Shown here piece by piece: positions 33,731 to 43,948 of a stretch of 64,000 nt of DNA (position 1 is its first letter; the number at the start of each line of letters is the position of its first letter). Under the pieces are notes generated by a model. That model was not told the origin of the DNA. It did not search any database and saw nothing but the letters and a program-made list of their open reading frames with translations. A program made the position numbers and the translations under genes. Origin of the DNA: Mojavia pulchra JT2-VF2 (GTDB lineage Bacteria; Cyanobacteriota; Cyanobacteriia; Cyanobacteriales; Nostocaceae); contig JAHHHN010000028.1 in assembly GCA_019359325.1 (NCBI GenBank), forward strand, positions 1-64,000, read 5' to 3'.

Positions 33731-34141
33731 CTATAAATTAAGCTTTGGGGCGGTTCTGTCATCAATTAAACTAGACACTACTTTGCGCGGGGTAAGGACG
33801 GCAAGGACAATTGCCACTAATAACAATGCTGGAACATCACCAAACAGGTGTCCACGTTCAGCCGGATCAATTAGTGCGTGTACCGCCATAATTAGCCCAT
33901 GCACTAAACTTGACCAAACAGTGAACCAGATTAAACTGATGTTCGCTTCTGGTTGTCGAGAAGCCAACAGCAAAAAGACACCAAGCGTTGCATAAACACC
34001 AATGATCATTTGTTCATATTCGTACTGACCAGGTTGCCATAACCAGCCTGATGGCCAGATTTTAGTCAGCGGATAAATAAGTAAAAAGGCAATCCCGACA
34101 ATAATGAGAGCGATTTTTAAGTAACGATGACGCTCATCCAT
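33731..34141 (-). CDS. Small multi-span membrane protein (136 aa)
   Basis: Four probable membrane helices (IALIIVGIAFLLIYPL; MIIGVYATLGVFLLL; LIWFTVWSSLVHGLIM; ALLLVAIVLAVL). Looks like a conserved bacterial DUF with no assigned role (DUF6632-like). Stands alone. Confidence 0.65.
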   Translation of the reverse strand: MDERHRYLKIALIIVGIAFLLIYPLTKIWPSGWLWQPGQYEYEQMIIGVYATLGVFLLLASRQPEANISLIWFTVWSSLVHGLIMAVHALIDPAERGHLFGDVPALLLVAIVLAVLTPRKVVSSLIDDRTAPKLNL

Positions 34142-34340
34142 TGCTTTTACCTCTGCTATTTTCCGGTGCAGTCTTTATCAATAAAACTGCTTAGTTTGTA
34201 ATAGTATCGTCACTAGTGAGACTTCAGTTTTGAAGTGTTAGAAATTTTCATGCTCCCTTCACTGTTTTAGCAAAGTGAATATAGCAATTTTTTATCAACA
34301 ACCGCGTCAATAGCATTTAGTATGAGAAATGGCTGTTAGG

Positions 34341-34730
34341 TCAAGCTAGGGTTTGTGGACAGTAACCCAATCCGTTGATGAACTGTTGCCGGAATGCTTC
34401 TATCTCCTCTTTGTTTGGCTGACCATGAGAAACTACAGCAACTTGATAGCGACGCATAACATCAACAGGAGACTGTCCACCTGCTAAACTCATTAGTGCC
34501 AATTGTAAGAGCTTTGATGGTGAGTAATTAATTCCTAATTCACTTAAGATTGACCTGAAATTACCATCTTCTTGAGGGCAAAGTTGATGCTTTAGTCTGA
34601 CTCTAATCACCCAGCCGTCAATAGTATTAATCACGGTGACGAAGCTGACTCCCAGTTGAGAAGACCCAAGTAGATATTCAACCAACCGTAGTGTCAGGCT
34701 GGCATTCGCCAGATAGCAGAGGTATTCCAT
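34341..34730 (-). CDS. Unknown protein (129 aa)
   Basis: Start chosen at MEYLCYLANASLTL (34730); the frame extends to 34814. Contains FVTVINTIDGWVIRVRLKHQ and a helical C-terminus (EEIEAFRQQFINGLGY). No domain recognised; small conserved-looking plasmid protein. Confidence 0.5.
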   Translation of the reverse strand: MEYLCYLANASLTLRLVEYLLGSSQLGVSFVTVINTIDGWVIRVRLKHQLCPQEDGNFRSILSELGINYSPSKLLQLALMSLAGGQSPVDVMRRYQVAVVSHGQPNKEEIEAFRQQFINGLGYCPQTLA

Positions 34731-34901
34731 CTTATATGAGTGAATTGGGGTTAGTTCACTTTGAAGATAGAGAAACAATTTGAGGAACTTGTGAGCGAAA
34801 GAAATAATCGCCACCTAAGCGCTACTAGTATGAGCAAAGGCTAATATCTGTTCACTCAACTAGCCTTTTATATTTGCTCATGAATGCTTGAGACAAGTCT
34901 A

Positions 34902-35225
34902 TTAACTTGCACCAGCTTCAGCTACAACAGCACCTTCTTCTGGTTTAGGCTCCTTCACCTTCTTCTCAAAAATTTGGATTCCTGCGTCAACGATTTCAAA
35001 ACCTGAATCTGTTCGCTGACCAAGCTTACCCGATATAGCTCCTGCCCAGTCAGCAAACTCAGACGTGTTAGTTTCAGCCTTCCGCCAGCTTTTTGCATTA
35101 ACTTGAGCAGTAAACACGTAGCCGTTCTGATCTGTCAGCGAGACTTCAACTTTCTTGTTCGCTGCTGGTGTGGCTGTTGGTAGTTCACCGCTAAATTTAA
35201 TTGTGACTTCGCTTTTGACTTGCAT
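34902..35225 (-). CDS. Unknown beta-rich protein (107 aa)
   Basis: MQVKSEVTIKFSGELPTATP, then VEVSLTDQNGYVFTAQVNAK and a charged tail (KKVKEPKPEEG). A small soluble beta protein, the tail recalling acidic tails of ssDNA-binding proteins, but the fold is not recognisable. Confidence 0.5.
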   Translation of the reverse strand: MQVKSEVTIKFSGELPTATPAANKKVEVSLTDQNGYVFTAQVNAKSWRKAETNTSEFADWAGAISGKLGQRTDSGFEIVDAGIQIFEKKVKEPKPEEGAVVAEAGAS

Positions 35226-35530
35226 ACCTCGCTCCCTAGCTCATCTGAGACTCAAATTTTTCGCTACTGAATTTTATCAGGCAGTCCGACTAGCTACCTA
35301 CCATAAAGCGGTTCTATATTTATCAAACCGTTATTGCCTTCTTCTCAGGTTTGCTCATCATTAGTGAACACTAGCAACACATTTATAATCACCACTAAGT
35401 CTATGTAATTAGTGGTGATTAAATCCCTAATACAGTCACAGCCCTCAAAAAAACTACTAAAACACTACATTTGTAATATCAAGCGGGACTGCGTCTGTAT
35501 TAAAATACACCTCTAAATGGTCTACGAAAA

Positions 35531-35674
35531 TTTGCGGCTGTTTGCGGCTGTTTGCGGCTAGTTGCGGCCAGTTGCGGCTGTTTGCGGCTGGAAATCAGAA
35601 AAGTCAGTAATTTCGTTTGCGGCTAGTTGCGCCCAGTTGCGGCTGATTGCGGCCAGTTGCGGTCAGTTGCGGCT
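35531..35674. repeat. Two arrays of six 10-bp iterons (TTGCGGC core)
   Basis: Units of exactly 10 bp, (T/G)TTGCGGC(T/C)(G/A), start at 35531 and every 10 bp to 35590; a 24-bp spacer follows; a second set of six runs 35615-35674. Both arrays end GTTTGCGGCTGGAAA-like. The spacing is one helical turn. Candidate replication or partition iterons. Otherwise 35226-35988 holds only a dispersed GC-rich repeat near 35735-35815. Confidence 0.75.
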
Positions 35675-35988
35675 GGAAAAGAGGGGTTTTCGGGTAGGTT
35701 ATTTTAAAGGTGTACTCACTTTACTTTCGCGCCCCAAAGGGTGGCTGCGCCATTTTTCGCTTCGCTCAAAACGCAAAAGTAGTTCGCCCTGCCGGGAGCG
35801 TGGATGTTGCACTCATGTTATTCACTAAGTGAGATGGTTGCCCATTCTCAATAAACCTGGAACTTATTGATAATGCGTAATCTTATTGTGTTGCAAACGT
35901 ACTTCAAAAATGACTCTGACTAGTTTCAACCTGCCAACCCAGCTTTCGCTGCAAGCAAGCTTTTAGCTCTCACCATCAAAGCAAGTGT

Positions 35989-36429
35989 CTACTTAAGTAA
36001 CTGCTTAAGCAGAGAAATCTGTATTTCTAAATGTGAGATAGAGTACATCACAGCAATTTCTAAATCCTTCTTATCAGCACCCTGGCGCTTAAGAACATTT
36101 GGCCACCAATACATCCCTAAAGTGTTCAAAACAATTTTAGTCAGACCTCTGCCAATACTGTTCGGTTAACAAAGTTATCTGTTGAGGTGAGCAGGGGGAG
36201 CGGGGGGAGCAGGGGGAGCAGGGGGAGAGAAGAGCCATTGAACAGTAATTTCTCCCCCCCAGCCTCCCCAGCCTAAAGAGCCTCCCCAGCCTAAAGAGCT
36301 TATCCGAACCGTATTGAGACCTCTGCCAGAAATTTGACGCTCATGCTCTCGTAAAAATTGCAGTAGCTGGCCATCACTACTGTCGTGACTGCGTTTAATC
36401 GAAAGCACTTCCAGATGCTGTTCACTCAT
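35989..36429 (-). pseudogene. 90-aa gene interrupted by a MITE
   Basis: The N-terminal part MSEQHLEVLSIKRSHDSSDG ... FLREHERQISGRGL lies at 36429-36317 and the C-terminal part GLTKIVLNTLGMYWWPNVLK ... SLLKQLLK at 36154-35989. Removing 36155-36316 plus one copy of the 12-bp duplication restores a single 90-codon frame. Function unknown. Confidence 0.7.
36155..36316. mobile_element. 162-bp MITE with 12-bp target duplication
   Basis: Terminal inverted repeats AATAC(T/G)GTTCGG(T/A)TAA; AGACCTCTGCCA on both sides (36143-36154 and 36317-36328). Interior is G-rich GGGGAGCA repeats and CCTCCCCAGCCTAAAGAG repeats. A 12-bp duplication suggests mobilisation by an IS4-type transposase. Confidence 0.7.
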
Positions 36430-36551
36430 AAACTATAACCCTATCGAATTAGTGTAGTTTTTGTGTAAGCGATTGTGTTGATTGATACTAAAAATGTTTT
36501 GATGCCAAAACACCACCTTTTTACCCCCAATTCACCCTTTAATGTACCAAA

Positions 36552-36613
36552 TGACAGTCAAACGACAGTCAAATCCTCTAACAGCAGCGACAGTCAAACG
36601 ACTGTCAATTGAC
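36552..36613. repeat. GACAGTCAAACGACAGTC repeats
   Basis: Two pairs of the motif CGACAGTCAAA (36552-36573 and 36589-36613); the last copy is inverted, giving GACTGTCAATTGAC. Located 220-285 bp upstream of the relaxase. Candidate regulator or transfer-accessory binding site. Confidence 0.55.
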
Positions 36614-36702
36614 CCAAAAATGAGTCAATTGGGGGTGTTTTGGCGACCTACTTGTTGGGCTAAACTCCCCCAAAAATCGATTTCAGGCTGAGTTATAGTT
36701 AT

Positions 36703-36721
36703 AACCATACTCACTATGGTT
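36703..36721. promoter_or_regulatory. Candidate oriT hairpin upstream of the MobV relaxase
   Basis: AACCATA-CTCAC-TATGGTT, a perfect 7-bp stem 115 bp before the relaxase start. The minus strand reads CATAGTGAGTATGG, similar to the TAGTGTG nick region of pMV158-type (MobV) origins. Identity is inferred. A GC-rich dispersed repeat (GGGTGGCTGCGCCAT, 36731 onward) follows. Confidence 0.4.
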
Positions 36722-36836
36722 TCATGCCCTGCGGGTGGCTGCGCCATCTCTCGCTGCGCTCATGACATGAAACCGTCGTTCGCCCGGAGGGGGGTTTGAG
36801 TACTACAAAGTACTGCACTTGTAACATAAATCTTTT

Positions 36837-38675
36837 ATGTCGCCACTAACTATTCTCAGAATTGAGAAACTAAAAACATTTGGCAACGTTGCCGGAAGTG
36901 ATGACCATGTTACCAGGAATAGAGAAACACCCAATGCAGATCCAACTAAAAATAATAGACGGTTGATTGGGACAGAAGACTCACGCTCTTTAGAGGAGAT
37001 AGTTAAGGAAAAAATCTCTACGCTACCGCATCGCCCACGAAAGGATGCGGTGTTATGCACCGAGATGTTTCTCTCGGCATCACCTCTCTATTTTCGTCCT
37101 CATGACCCATCTCAATCCGGGCATTGGTCTGATGAAAGAATGCAGCAGTGGGCCAGTGCTTCCCGTGACTGGCTCTTAGAAAACTATGGTTCCCTTTGCG
37201 TCAGGGCAGAACTGCACCTAGATGAAAGTACCCCACACATCCACGCCTACATCGTGCCATTGAACGATAAAACCGGGAGGGTCAGCCATGATGCGATGTT
37301 CGGCGGCAGAGGTGGACAGGGGAGGAAGAAGTTATCCCTACTTCAAGATAGTTATGCAGAAGCACTTGCACCATTAGGCATTGAACGGGGGGTGAAGGGG
37401 AGTAAGGCAACTCACACGAAAGTAAAGGAGTATTACCAAGCGGTCAACAGCGAACCATTCACCGCAGTCTGGGAGAATTACCAATTAGCACCGACACCCT
37501 TTGAATCAGCCAGGACTTATATTGCCCGGATTCAGCAGCATGAAAATTTCCAAGCCATTAACCACCAATTGGCTGACCGCGCTTTCATGCTTGAGCGATT
37601 ATCCCGTGCAGAGCAACGGGCTTTCTATAGCTCTAAGCAACGGCAGCGACTTGAAAAACGGGTGCAACTGTTGGAATCCCAGACTCAACAACTGCGCGAT
37701 TTACCCTTGGAAGATGTCGCTTGGGAGTTGGGGCTGCATCATGATCTAGAGCGATGGAAAGGTCACGGTCACATCATTAATATAGATGGGTCGAAGTTCT
37801 ACGATTTTTCACCCGAACAGCAAAAGGGCGGCGGTGGTGCGATTGATTTGGTGATGCACGTTAACAACTGTAATTTCCGACAAGCGATCGCGTGGCTTCA
37901 TGACCGCTTTGGGGAAGCGGGAGCAGAAAAAGCAGCGATCGCCCACGCTCGAAAAGCGACTGCTCTTATTATCCAGACTGAACCACGCCCCCAATTCCAG
38001 CTACCTGTTGAGAATCAAGCCCACTGGCCAGCAGTTGAACGTTACCTGACCCAAAACCGGGGCATACCCCAAGATTTTGTGCAACTTCTACACAGCAAAG
38101 GTCTGGTTTACGCTGATGAGCAACAAAACGCTGTGTTCGTGATGCGGAATCTAGACTTGCAACCTAACGGTGCATTCCTGCGGGGGACACGGAGAGAAGT
38201 CGGAGCGGCGGCTGTAGCCGAGCTGAACTTCGGAGGCGAGAACAACACATTTAAGGGCTACCAAAAAGGAACCACTAGGCGTAATGGCTGGTTTCACTTT
38301 CACTGGGGTGGCCAGCGCGATGCAACTGTAGAAAAAGTTGTGCTTTTGAAGTCGCCCATTGATGCAATTTCCTTTGCAATGCTGGAGTATCAAGTTAGAG
38401 GCGATGTGCCACCAAAAAGAACGCTATACATGGCAGTTGATAGCCCTAACAGCTTACCAGTAGAGCAATTGCGACAAATCCCTAATGTGCAAGTGGCATT
38501 TGACCCAGATCAAGCAGGAGAAGTTGCTGCACGGGCACTCATGGAACTACTCCCACAGGCTAAGAGACTCAAATGCAAGGCGGTTGATTGGAACCAGCAG
38601 CTACTCGATTATGGGCGGCAGTTAAGGCAACAGCACCAGCAACAGCAGCACGAAGAAGATGATTTAAGTCTTTAA
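36837..38675 (+). CDS. MobV-family relaxase fused to a DUF3991/Toprim domain
   Basis: 612 residues. The relaxase part (1-230) carries HLDESTPHIHAYIVP, the HxDExxPHxH metal motif that nicks oriT and starts plasmid transfer. Residues 290-390 are DUF3991-like (DGSKFYDFSPEQQKGGGGAI), and the C-terminus (400-590) is Toprim-like with LLKSPIDAISFAML and VQVAFDPDQAGEVAARAL. The fusion suggests primase activity coupled to strand transfer. Ends in a Gln/Asp/Glu-rich tail. Confidence 0.9.
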   Translation: MSPLTILRIEKLKTFGNVAGSDDHVTRNRETPNADPTKNNRRLIGTEDSRSLEEIVKEKISTLPHRPRKDAVLCTEMFLSASPLYFRPHDPSQSGHWSDERMQQWASASRDWLLENYGSLCVRAELHLDESTPHIHAYIVPLNDKTGRVSHDAMFGGRGGQGRKKLSLLQDSYAEALAPLGIERGVKGSKATHTKVKEYYQAVNSEPFTAVWENYQLAPTPFESARTYIARIQQHENFQAINHQLADRAFMLERLSRAEQRAFYSSKQRQRLEKRVQLLESQTQQLRDLPLEDVAWELGLHHDLERWKGHGHIINIDGSKFYDFSPEQQKGGGGAIDLVMHVNNCNFRQAIAWLHDRFGEAGAEKAAIAHARKATALIIQTEPRPQFQLPVENQAHWPAVERYLTQNRGIPQDFVQLLHSKGLVYADEQQNAVFVMRNLDLQPNGAFLRGTRREVGAAAVAELNFGGENNTFKGYQKGTTRRNGWFHFHWGGQRDATVEKVVLLKSPIDAISFAMLEYQVRGDVPPKRTLYMAVDSPNSLPVEQLRQIPNVQVAFDPDQAGEVAARALMELLPQAKRLKCKAVDWNQQLLDYGRQLRQQHQQQQHEEDDLSL

Positions 38676-38830
38676 AAGCAATTTTGTAGTGGTAATGTAG
38701 TTTTTAGTAGTCGGTTTTCGGAAATTACTCTTAAAATCAATCATTTTTGATTTCAAAAACTTTCCGCCAAAGATGGCGTACTGTGCGTCATCAAACTCCA
38801 GTAATAAGAAATTAGAATTCCGCTAAATTG

Positions 38831-38867
38831 CCATATATAAGCCATATAGTCTCCATATACTAACCAT
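38831..38867. repeat. 11-bp spaced CCATATA repeats
   Basis: CCATATA at 38831, 38842 and 38853 and CCAT at 38864, exactly 11 bp apart, in an AT-rich spacer (38676-39111) without genes. Helical spacing suggests protein binding, possibly at the origin served by the CyRepA1-like protein. Confidence 0.5.
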
Positions 38868-39111
38868 GAAAATTTGATAATCAACAGTTATAAGAAGTTC
38901 TGAGAACGCCTCTAAATTTACACAAAAAATACACAGATTTATCTGATTATTTCCACTACTTGGACTGACAATTATCAGAGAAATTACACAAAAGCTTGCC
39001 AGTCATACTGGTGTGTTTTGCGACTGAAATTGACCACACTGAGCAAGTAGCGAGAGTAGTGCTGTGTTTGTAGGTAAAATATGATTTAGGTTTGTTATCC
39101 AAAAATCGTTT

Positions 39112-39366
39112 ATGAAACGACACCTCAAAGAACTTAAATCACTTCAACAAAGTGAATCTAATGAGAGTATTCTGAAAAATTTTCAAGCATTCATAGCAGG
39201 AGCTATGACCAAAATTAACTCAGCCCTACCAGGACAAACAGTTGTCCTTATATTTACAAATGGCGACAGAGGAACCCCAATCAAGGCACGAAAAACCATT
39301 GAGGATTGGATCGATCAGCAGCCTTGGCGGGAGCGCGTTCAAATACACATTCAAGCACGCTCCTAA
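39112..39366 (+). CDS. Unknown protein (84 aa)
   Basis: Short protein (HLKELKSLQQSESNESIL; AMTKINSALPGQTVVLIFTN) converging on the replication gene. No family recognised; coding is plausible because the frame uses ordinary codons and fills most of the space. Confidence 0.4.
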   Translation: MKRHLKELKSLQQSESNESILKNFQAFIAGAMTKINSALPGQTVVLIFTNGDRGTPIKARKTIEDWIDQQPWRERVQIHIQARS

Positions 39367-39399
39367 AAAATTAGTTTTATTTAATTCACCATTAACAAA

Positions 39400-42300
39400 T
39401 CACATCCACTCCACCCAATTAGGTGCATTGGACACCAGTTGAGAAAACATATCGGGGTTAGCTGAGTCAAATTCCAGAATCACCCCCCAGCGCTCATCAG
39501 TGGTAAGTGTACTGAGCAGTTCTCTAACTCTATCAACCCCGTATTCTAGTTGCTCTACCACTAATTGAGTATAGTTTTTCACTCTCTGCCACCAGTCATC
39601 ATTGAGTATTTCTACTTGTTGAGATTGTCCGTCCATACCCCCCCGATTAATCTCTCCATTTAAATTAGGGGGGGGTGTGGACGGGGTTGGGGAAGCAGGG
39701 GAAGCTGGGGAGGCTGGGGAGGCTGGGGAGCAAAGAGCGTTATTGTTCAATGGTTCTTCTCCCCCCCTGCTGCACCTCTCCCCCTGCCCCCCCTGCTCTT
39801 TCTTAGTCGGTTCAATACCATATAGAGCCTGCATTCTAGCCGCATAAGCCGCGTTTCGTTCTCGTTGGGATTGACGCTGCTGCTCTTTGAGTTCACGCTG
39901 CCTTTGCCGATATGACAACACCTGTTGGGCAAACTTAACATCATCGGAATGTAAGCGATAATACCTCACTCGTTTCCCATTCTCCACAGGCCGCCGACAT
40001 CCGGTAGACAGTCCCAGTTGCTCTAGGTATTGCCCCAAAATCCACATCGGCGACTCATCAATGGGTATGGTAATGTTGAGGATGGCTTTAATGTGGCTGG
40101 CATAGCGTTTGGACAAATGCGCCACAGATATAAGGTTAGACTCATTTCCTGTTACCTCTGCTCCAGCCATTAACTCTGTGAGAATCTCTCTCAATCCGAT
40201 TTGATGACGCATTAACCATGATGTGGAATGATTGCTCCAATCAGTACAGATTGCTAGACGCTCGCGCTCAGACTTATCTCGCTCGACCACGACAGATGGC
40301 GGCGTAATGAATTCTCGTCCCTGGTCATCAGTGATAGTTGACCCTGGTGGTGCTAGTATCGCCTCCAATGCCACAATCTTACGAATCAGCCTTCCAGAGT
40401 CATCTTTTTCGACTAAGGAAGGGGTAACGCTCATGCCGTAAGTATCCTGTATGCGGAACTTCTCACACTCTAGGATTTCTTCGGGCTTAAGGTAGTCTTG
40501 ATGCAGTCTTGCTGTGTAAGTTCTCTTGTCAATATCTTTGGCGTTAGCAACGTTGGTGTAATGCTCCCAGTCCAGGGCAATACCCGCCGCCTTAATCCAT
40601 CGAGAAGCCCCCTCATCAATACCATCGCCCATTGGAATAATAGTATTGCCCATCTCCTCAAGGAGCGATCGCAAATCAGAACGCAAATTATTAATTGACC
40701 AGTTCCTTTGTGCTTCAATCTCACAACTAGCATCCAAAGCCCAATCCTTCTCCGCCCCCCGTTTGCCTGTTTCTTTGTCAATGCGAATTAAAAACGCAGT
40801 CATCTCGTTTTTCTGGAGAATTTTTTCTTTGATGTGTCGGGCATTGGTTTCGGCATAACCGAAGGGAGGACGAGGAGCTACCCAAACGTACATCGGCACA
40901 TTAGGACGATACCGCCAAAGCTGCTGGGCGCATTCGGTCGCTGATTGGCTGACAGCGTGAAATACGCCAAACACTGCATCAAAATGATACGTTGAAATAT
41001 CTACACCTGTACCCAGGCTGGGGGTAGTCAACAGCGCATTAATATCTTTAATTGCAACGTTGATTTCCTTGATCAATATCACATTCTCTTCGCTACCGCT
41101 ATTTTCGGAGTGAATTGACCAGATTTTTAACTGGCGGTCTTCAACAGGTTCTGGTGTATTGTCTTCATCAGGGGCATCTAACGATACAAGACCATTTAAA
41201 GCTTTCTCTAGTTTCTTGATAAAACGCTTGCTATCGCTAACTAACATCAGGTTTCTACCTGTCATCAGTTGAGCGTGAAAATCTGCCACTAGATTGCTGC
41301 TGTTTCGACCCTCGTACCAGTAAACTTTGCGACCGCCAGAGCGATATTCGTTTTTGATAATGTAGGGTTTTTCTCCCGCTGGTCGCATTGCCATAAAGAA
41401 ATCAATGGTCAAGTCATCCAAGTGGGCATCTGCTAATACTACCAGCTTGGCGTTATAAACTAGGTATTCTAAAACTTCTAAAATTTCCGAACGATGTTCT
41501 TTACAAGTTTTGGACTTCAGCAGGTGAGCGACATATTGACAAGCTTCATCTATGAAAAGGCAATCATAAGCCTGTAAATTACTTGCCATTTTATACAAGG
41601 AATCAATCGTGATACTGAGAGCATGAACTTTAGCCCAGTCTCCACAAGCCATAGCTGAATAAATCTCGGTCTTTAACCGCTCACTGAGGTTTTTGAGCAG
41701 GTTGACGCGATGACCATTGTTTAAAAAACTTAACTCTGGTTGGGTTGTTCTTACCCTGGCCAGCAACTCAGTTTTACCTGTTCCCATGTCTGAAAGTAAA
41801 GCCACCAGACCAGATTGCGGTAAGGAGTTGATCACTTTTGATAAAAAACGGCTGTTGACGGTAACATTGGGCTTGTGCTTGCGAATTCCCCTGGTACGAC
41901 TGATGAAAAATGATTTTTGGTACTCACTTAAAGTGATAGTATCAGCAATCATCGCCGTGACTGCCTTATCAGCCTTTTTATCTAAAGCCACAACCCAATC
42001 GTCAATACCTTTCTCTGGGCCGGGTAGTAGTGCGACTTCACAATAACAACCTTGCTTTTGGATCGCCCAGGCTGTACGGCGTGTAGCTAGAAAAACGTGG
42101 CGTTTGGTTTTGGGCTTAATTTCGTAGTCAAACAGGATGATAAATTTCCGCCCTTGCTGTGCCATTGGCATTAAATCAGGGTGCAGTCGTTCTAAATCCT
42201 CCTGTCCGATTCGCCCGTTCCAGATTCCCGGCAGCGCGAGCGCCACAAATCCCAGACTTAACAAACAGCCAGTTTTCTTCTCGCCCTCCGTCAAAATGAT

Positions 42301-42849
42301 GGGGATTTCTGGGTGAGCTAAAACCCAAGCCCAAAACCCTAACGCCTCTCCCTGCTCAGTAATCGTGATGTTTTCTGGCATGTGTAGGTTATGGCGTTGG
42401 GCTACCAAATACCATATGTGCAACGATACTCTCAGATACGTAACACGGTTGGGTGTTTGGGGTGGCGATTCGTACTTGACCGTTTTTTCGGTATATTTGT
42501 GGGTGCGTTTGTCCCATTCTCGCCTGGGGTCATCTGGCTTCAACCGTCCCCAGTCCATCGGTTGCCAGTTGTTGAGTGGGTCTAGTCCACTTACCCACCA
42601 TCCCCCAAATACGGTGTGGGCATAACGTTTTAAATACCCATCTCGCAATCGCCCATCGTTGCGTCTGGCGGTTTGGGGTAGGGCATATAGTAGATATTCA
42701 TAGGTTACTGCCCCAGATAAAGAACGAATATTGAGAGCGGTTAAGGCTGGATCTACTGCACTGGCTAACCATTCATTCCAGTGGTTGGCTTCTAGATCAC
42801 AGGGTCTAGACAGATCAAGCGAGTTATTAAATTGTTGTAATTGTGGCAT
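39400..42849 (-). CDS. CyRepA1-like plasmid replication protein (DUF3854 plus helicase)
   Basis: 1149 residues, GGAGG before the ATG. The N-terminal half has a Toprim-like DUF3854 domain ([28 protein letters not shown]); the middle is a P-loop helicase-like part with Walker [14 protein letters not shown] and DEA-type Walker [10 protein letters not shown]. This organisation is that of cyanobacterial CyRepA1 replication proteins. At about residue 1040-1080 a G-rich repeat is read in frame as [12 protein letters not shown], an in-frame insertion between domains. Confidence 0.85.
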   Translation of the reverse strand: MPQLQQFNNSLDLSRPCDLEANHWNEWLASAVDPALTALNIRSLSGAVTYEYLLYALPQTARRNDGRLRDGYLKRYAHTVFGGWWVSGLDPLNNWQPMDWGRLKPDDPRREWDKRTHKYTEKTVKYESPPQTPNRVTYLRVSLHIWYLVAQRHNLHMPENITITEQGEALGFWAWVLAHPEIPIILTEGEKKTGCLLSLGFVALALPGIWNGRIGQEDLERLHPDLMPMAQQGRKFIILFDYEIKPKTKRHVFLATRRTAWAIQKQGCYCEVALLPGPEKGIDDWVVALDKKADKAVTAMIADTITLSEYQKSFFISRTRGIRKHKPNVTVNSRFLSKVINSLPQSGLVALLSDMGTGKTELLARVRTTQPELSFLNNGHRVNLLKNLSERLKTEIYSAMACGDWAKVHALSITIDSLYKMASNLQAYDCLFIDEACQYVAHLLKSKTCKEHRSEILEVLEYLVYNAKLVVLADAHLDDLTIDFFMAMRPAGEKPYIIKNEYRSGGRKVYWYEGRNSSNLVADFHAQLMTGRNLMLVSDSKRFIKKLEKALNGLVSLDAPDEDNTPEPVEDRQLKIWSIHSENSGSEENVILIKEINVAIKDINALLTTPSLGTGVDISTYHFDAVFGVFHAVSQSATECAQQLWRYRPNVPMYVWVAPRPPFGYAETNARHIKEKILQKNEMTAFLIRIDKETGKRGAEKDWALDASCEIEAQRNWSINNLRSDLRSLLEEMGNTIIPMGDGIDEGASRWIKAAGIALDWEHYTNVANAKDIDKRTYTARLHQDYLKPEEILECEKFRIQDTYGMSVTPSLVEKDDSGRLIRKIVALEAILAPPGSTITDDQGREFITPPSVVVERDKSERERLAICTDWSNHSTSWLMRHQIGLREILTELMAGAEVTGNESNLISVAHLSKRYASHIKAILNITIPIDESPMWILGQYLEQLGLSTGCRRPVENGKRVRYYRLHSDDVKFAQQVLSYRQRQRELKEQQRQSQRERNAAYAARMQALYGIEPTKKEQGGQGERCSRGGEEPLNNNALCSPASPASPASPASPTPSTPPPNLNGEINRGGMDGQSQQVEILNDDWWQRVKNYTQLVVEQLEYGVDRVRELLSTLTTDERWGVILEFDSANPDMFSQLVSNAPNWVEWM

Positions 42850-43077
42850 TTAGCCCATCCTCCAGTATGTGTAGTGGAGGAATTGGAGCTATCCCTTTTT
42901 AGTAATTTTTTATACAACAGTCGGAAATATAATCTTATAAAATTCCTAAGTTGCCATTCTTATCTTGCTTGTAAGCGTTACAATGGCTTAACACTTCAAT
43001 CATGTAAGATAAAATTACTATTAGGGATATTAATCAGGCGTCCAACCCGATACCCCAATTCCAATGGAATCAACTTT

Positions 43078-43113
43078 GAAAACCCTGCTGTCTCGTCGAG
43101 ACGTGGGGTTTTC
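43078..43113. terminator. Bidirectional terminator
   Basis: GAAAACCC ... GGGTTTTC stem with internal TCTCGTCGAGA, followed by CTTTT. It lies just after the minus-strand gene at 43124 and before the replication gene promoter region (42850-43077, which shows nothing else). Confidence 0.55.
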
Positions 43114-43123
43114 AGCTTTTAGC

Positions 43124-43849
43124 CTATTCGTACTTGGCTAACCAAGCCCTGACAAACTCGGTTACTTCCTCCTGTTGAATAACAAACGCAGTGCCTTTTC
43201 TTCTGAGAGCTAGAAGTCTCATACTTCCCATCTCAGAATAAAGATGTGGATTGTGGTCATCAGCCGCCTTGGTAGGAGGACATAAGACCAAAACTTTTAC
43301 TGTCGGCGTTTTTGTCACCTCTTTCGAGGACATTCCGAACAAAGCTCTATTTTTAGTCAGCCATCTCTCATAATCCGATAGCTCAACTAGTGGACAGGGT
43401 TTCCACGTGGTTAAACCACTCTTATTCTTCTTTTTAACCTGTAGAATTTCTCTGGTTTCGTTGTAGACAACCTCACTATCTCCCCGCGAACGAATGGAGA
43501 TAAATAGGTGTGCCTTTCGCGGAAACCTGATAAACAAGTCGATAGGGTTCTTGTCTTCTACCTTAACTACCGGAAAGACTTGTATACCCTCGCTTTTAAA
43601 CTCATCCAAAAGTAGGGCTGTTAATTTTTCCAACCGCGCAAATTTTTGAGTTGCTACCAACGGCTTGTAAGCCAATCCAAAAAGTAACCAGCCTAACGGA
43701 TGAACTATGCCCCCTGTACCAAGTGCAGCACCACTAGCCGCTAGAGCAACAGTGGACTGATAGTCTTTCGCCTCCCTAAGCCACTCTAATGCCGCTTCGT
43801 TGTGCGGTGGGAGTTGAAAATCGGTTTGTGGGTCTTTCACAGTAGTCAT
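43124..43849 (-). CDS. Unknown protein with hydrophobic hairpin and nuclease-like region (241 aa)
   Basis: Residues 33-65 are hydrophobic (ALAASGAALGTGGIVHPLGW), perhaps a membrane hairpin. Residues 100-150 (DLFIRFPRKAHLFISIRSRG; REILQVKKKNKSGL) recall a restriction-like fold, but no firm motif is visible. Its stop lies 10 bp from the terminator. Confidence 0.5.
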   Translation of the reverse strand: MTTVKDPQTDFQLPPHNEAALEWLREAKDYQSTVALAASGAALGTGGIVHPLGWLLFGLAYKPLVATQKFARLEKLTALLLDEFKSEGIQVFPVVKVEDKNPIDLFIRFPRKAHLFISIRSRGDSEVVYNETREILQVKKKNKSGLTTWKPCPLVELSDYERWLTKNRALFGMSSKEVTKTPTVKVLVLCPPTKAADDHNPHLYSEMGSMRLLALRRKGTAFVIQQEEVTEFVRAWLAKYE

Positions 43850-43948
43850 TGGAGACTTTAATGATTAACGATGATGTGAAATCAGCACTTCCTTTACTGA
43901 TAGTAATGCTTGACACTGCATTTTTGAACAAATAGCTATCTATTAGCG

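Noticed and set aside
35562-35828. 88-codon frame over the iteron arrays
   Set aside because: It is the translation of 10-bp repeats and a dispersed GC-rich repeat.
36155-36316. 84-residue frame ending in a Pro/Ala-rich tail
   Set aside because: The tail is translated MITE and G-rich repeat; only the first 38 residues belong to a gene.
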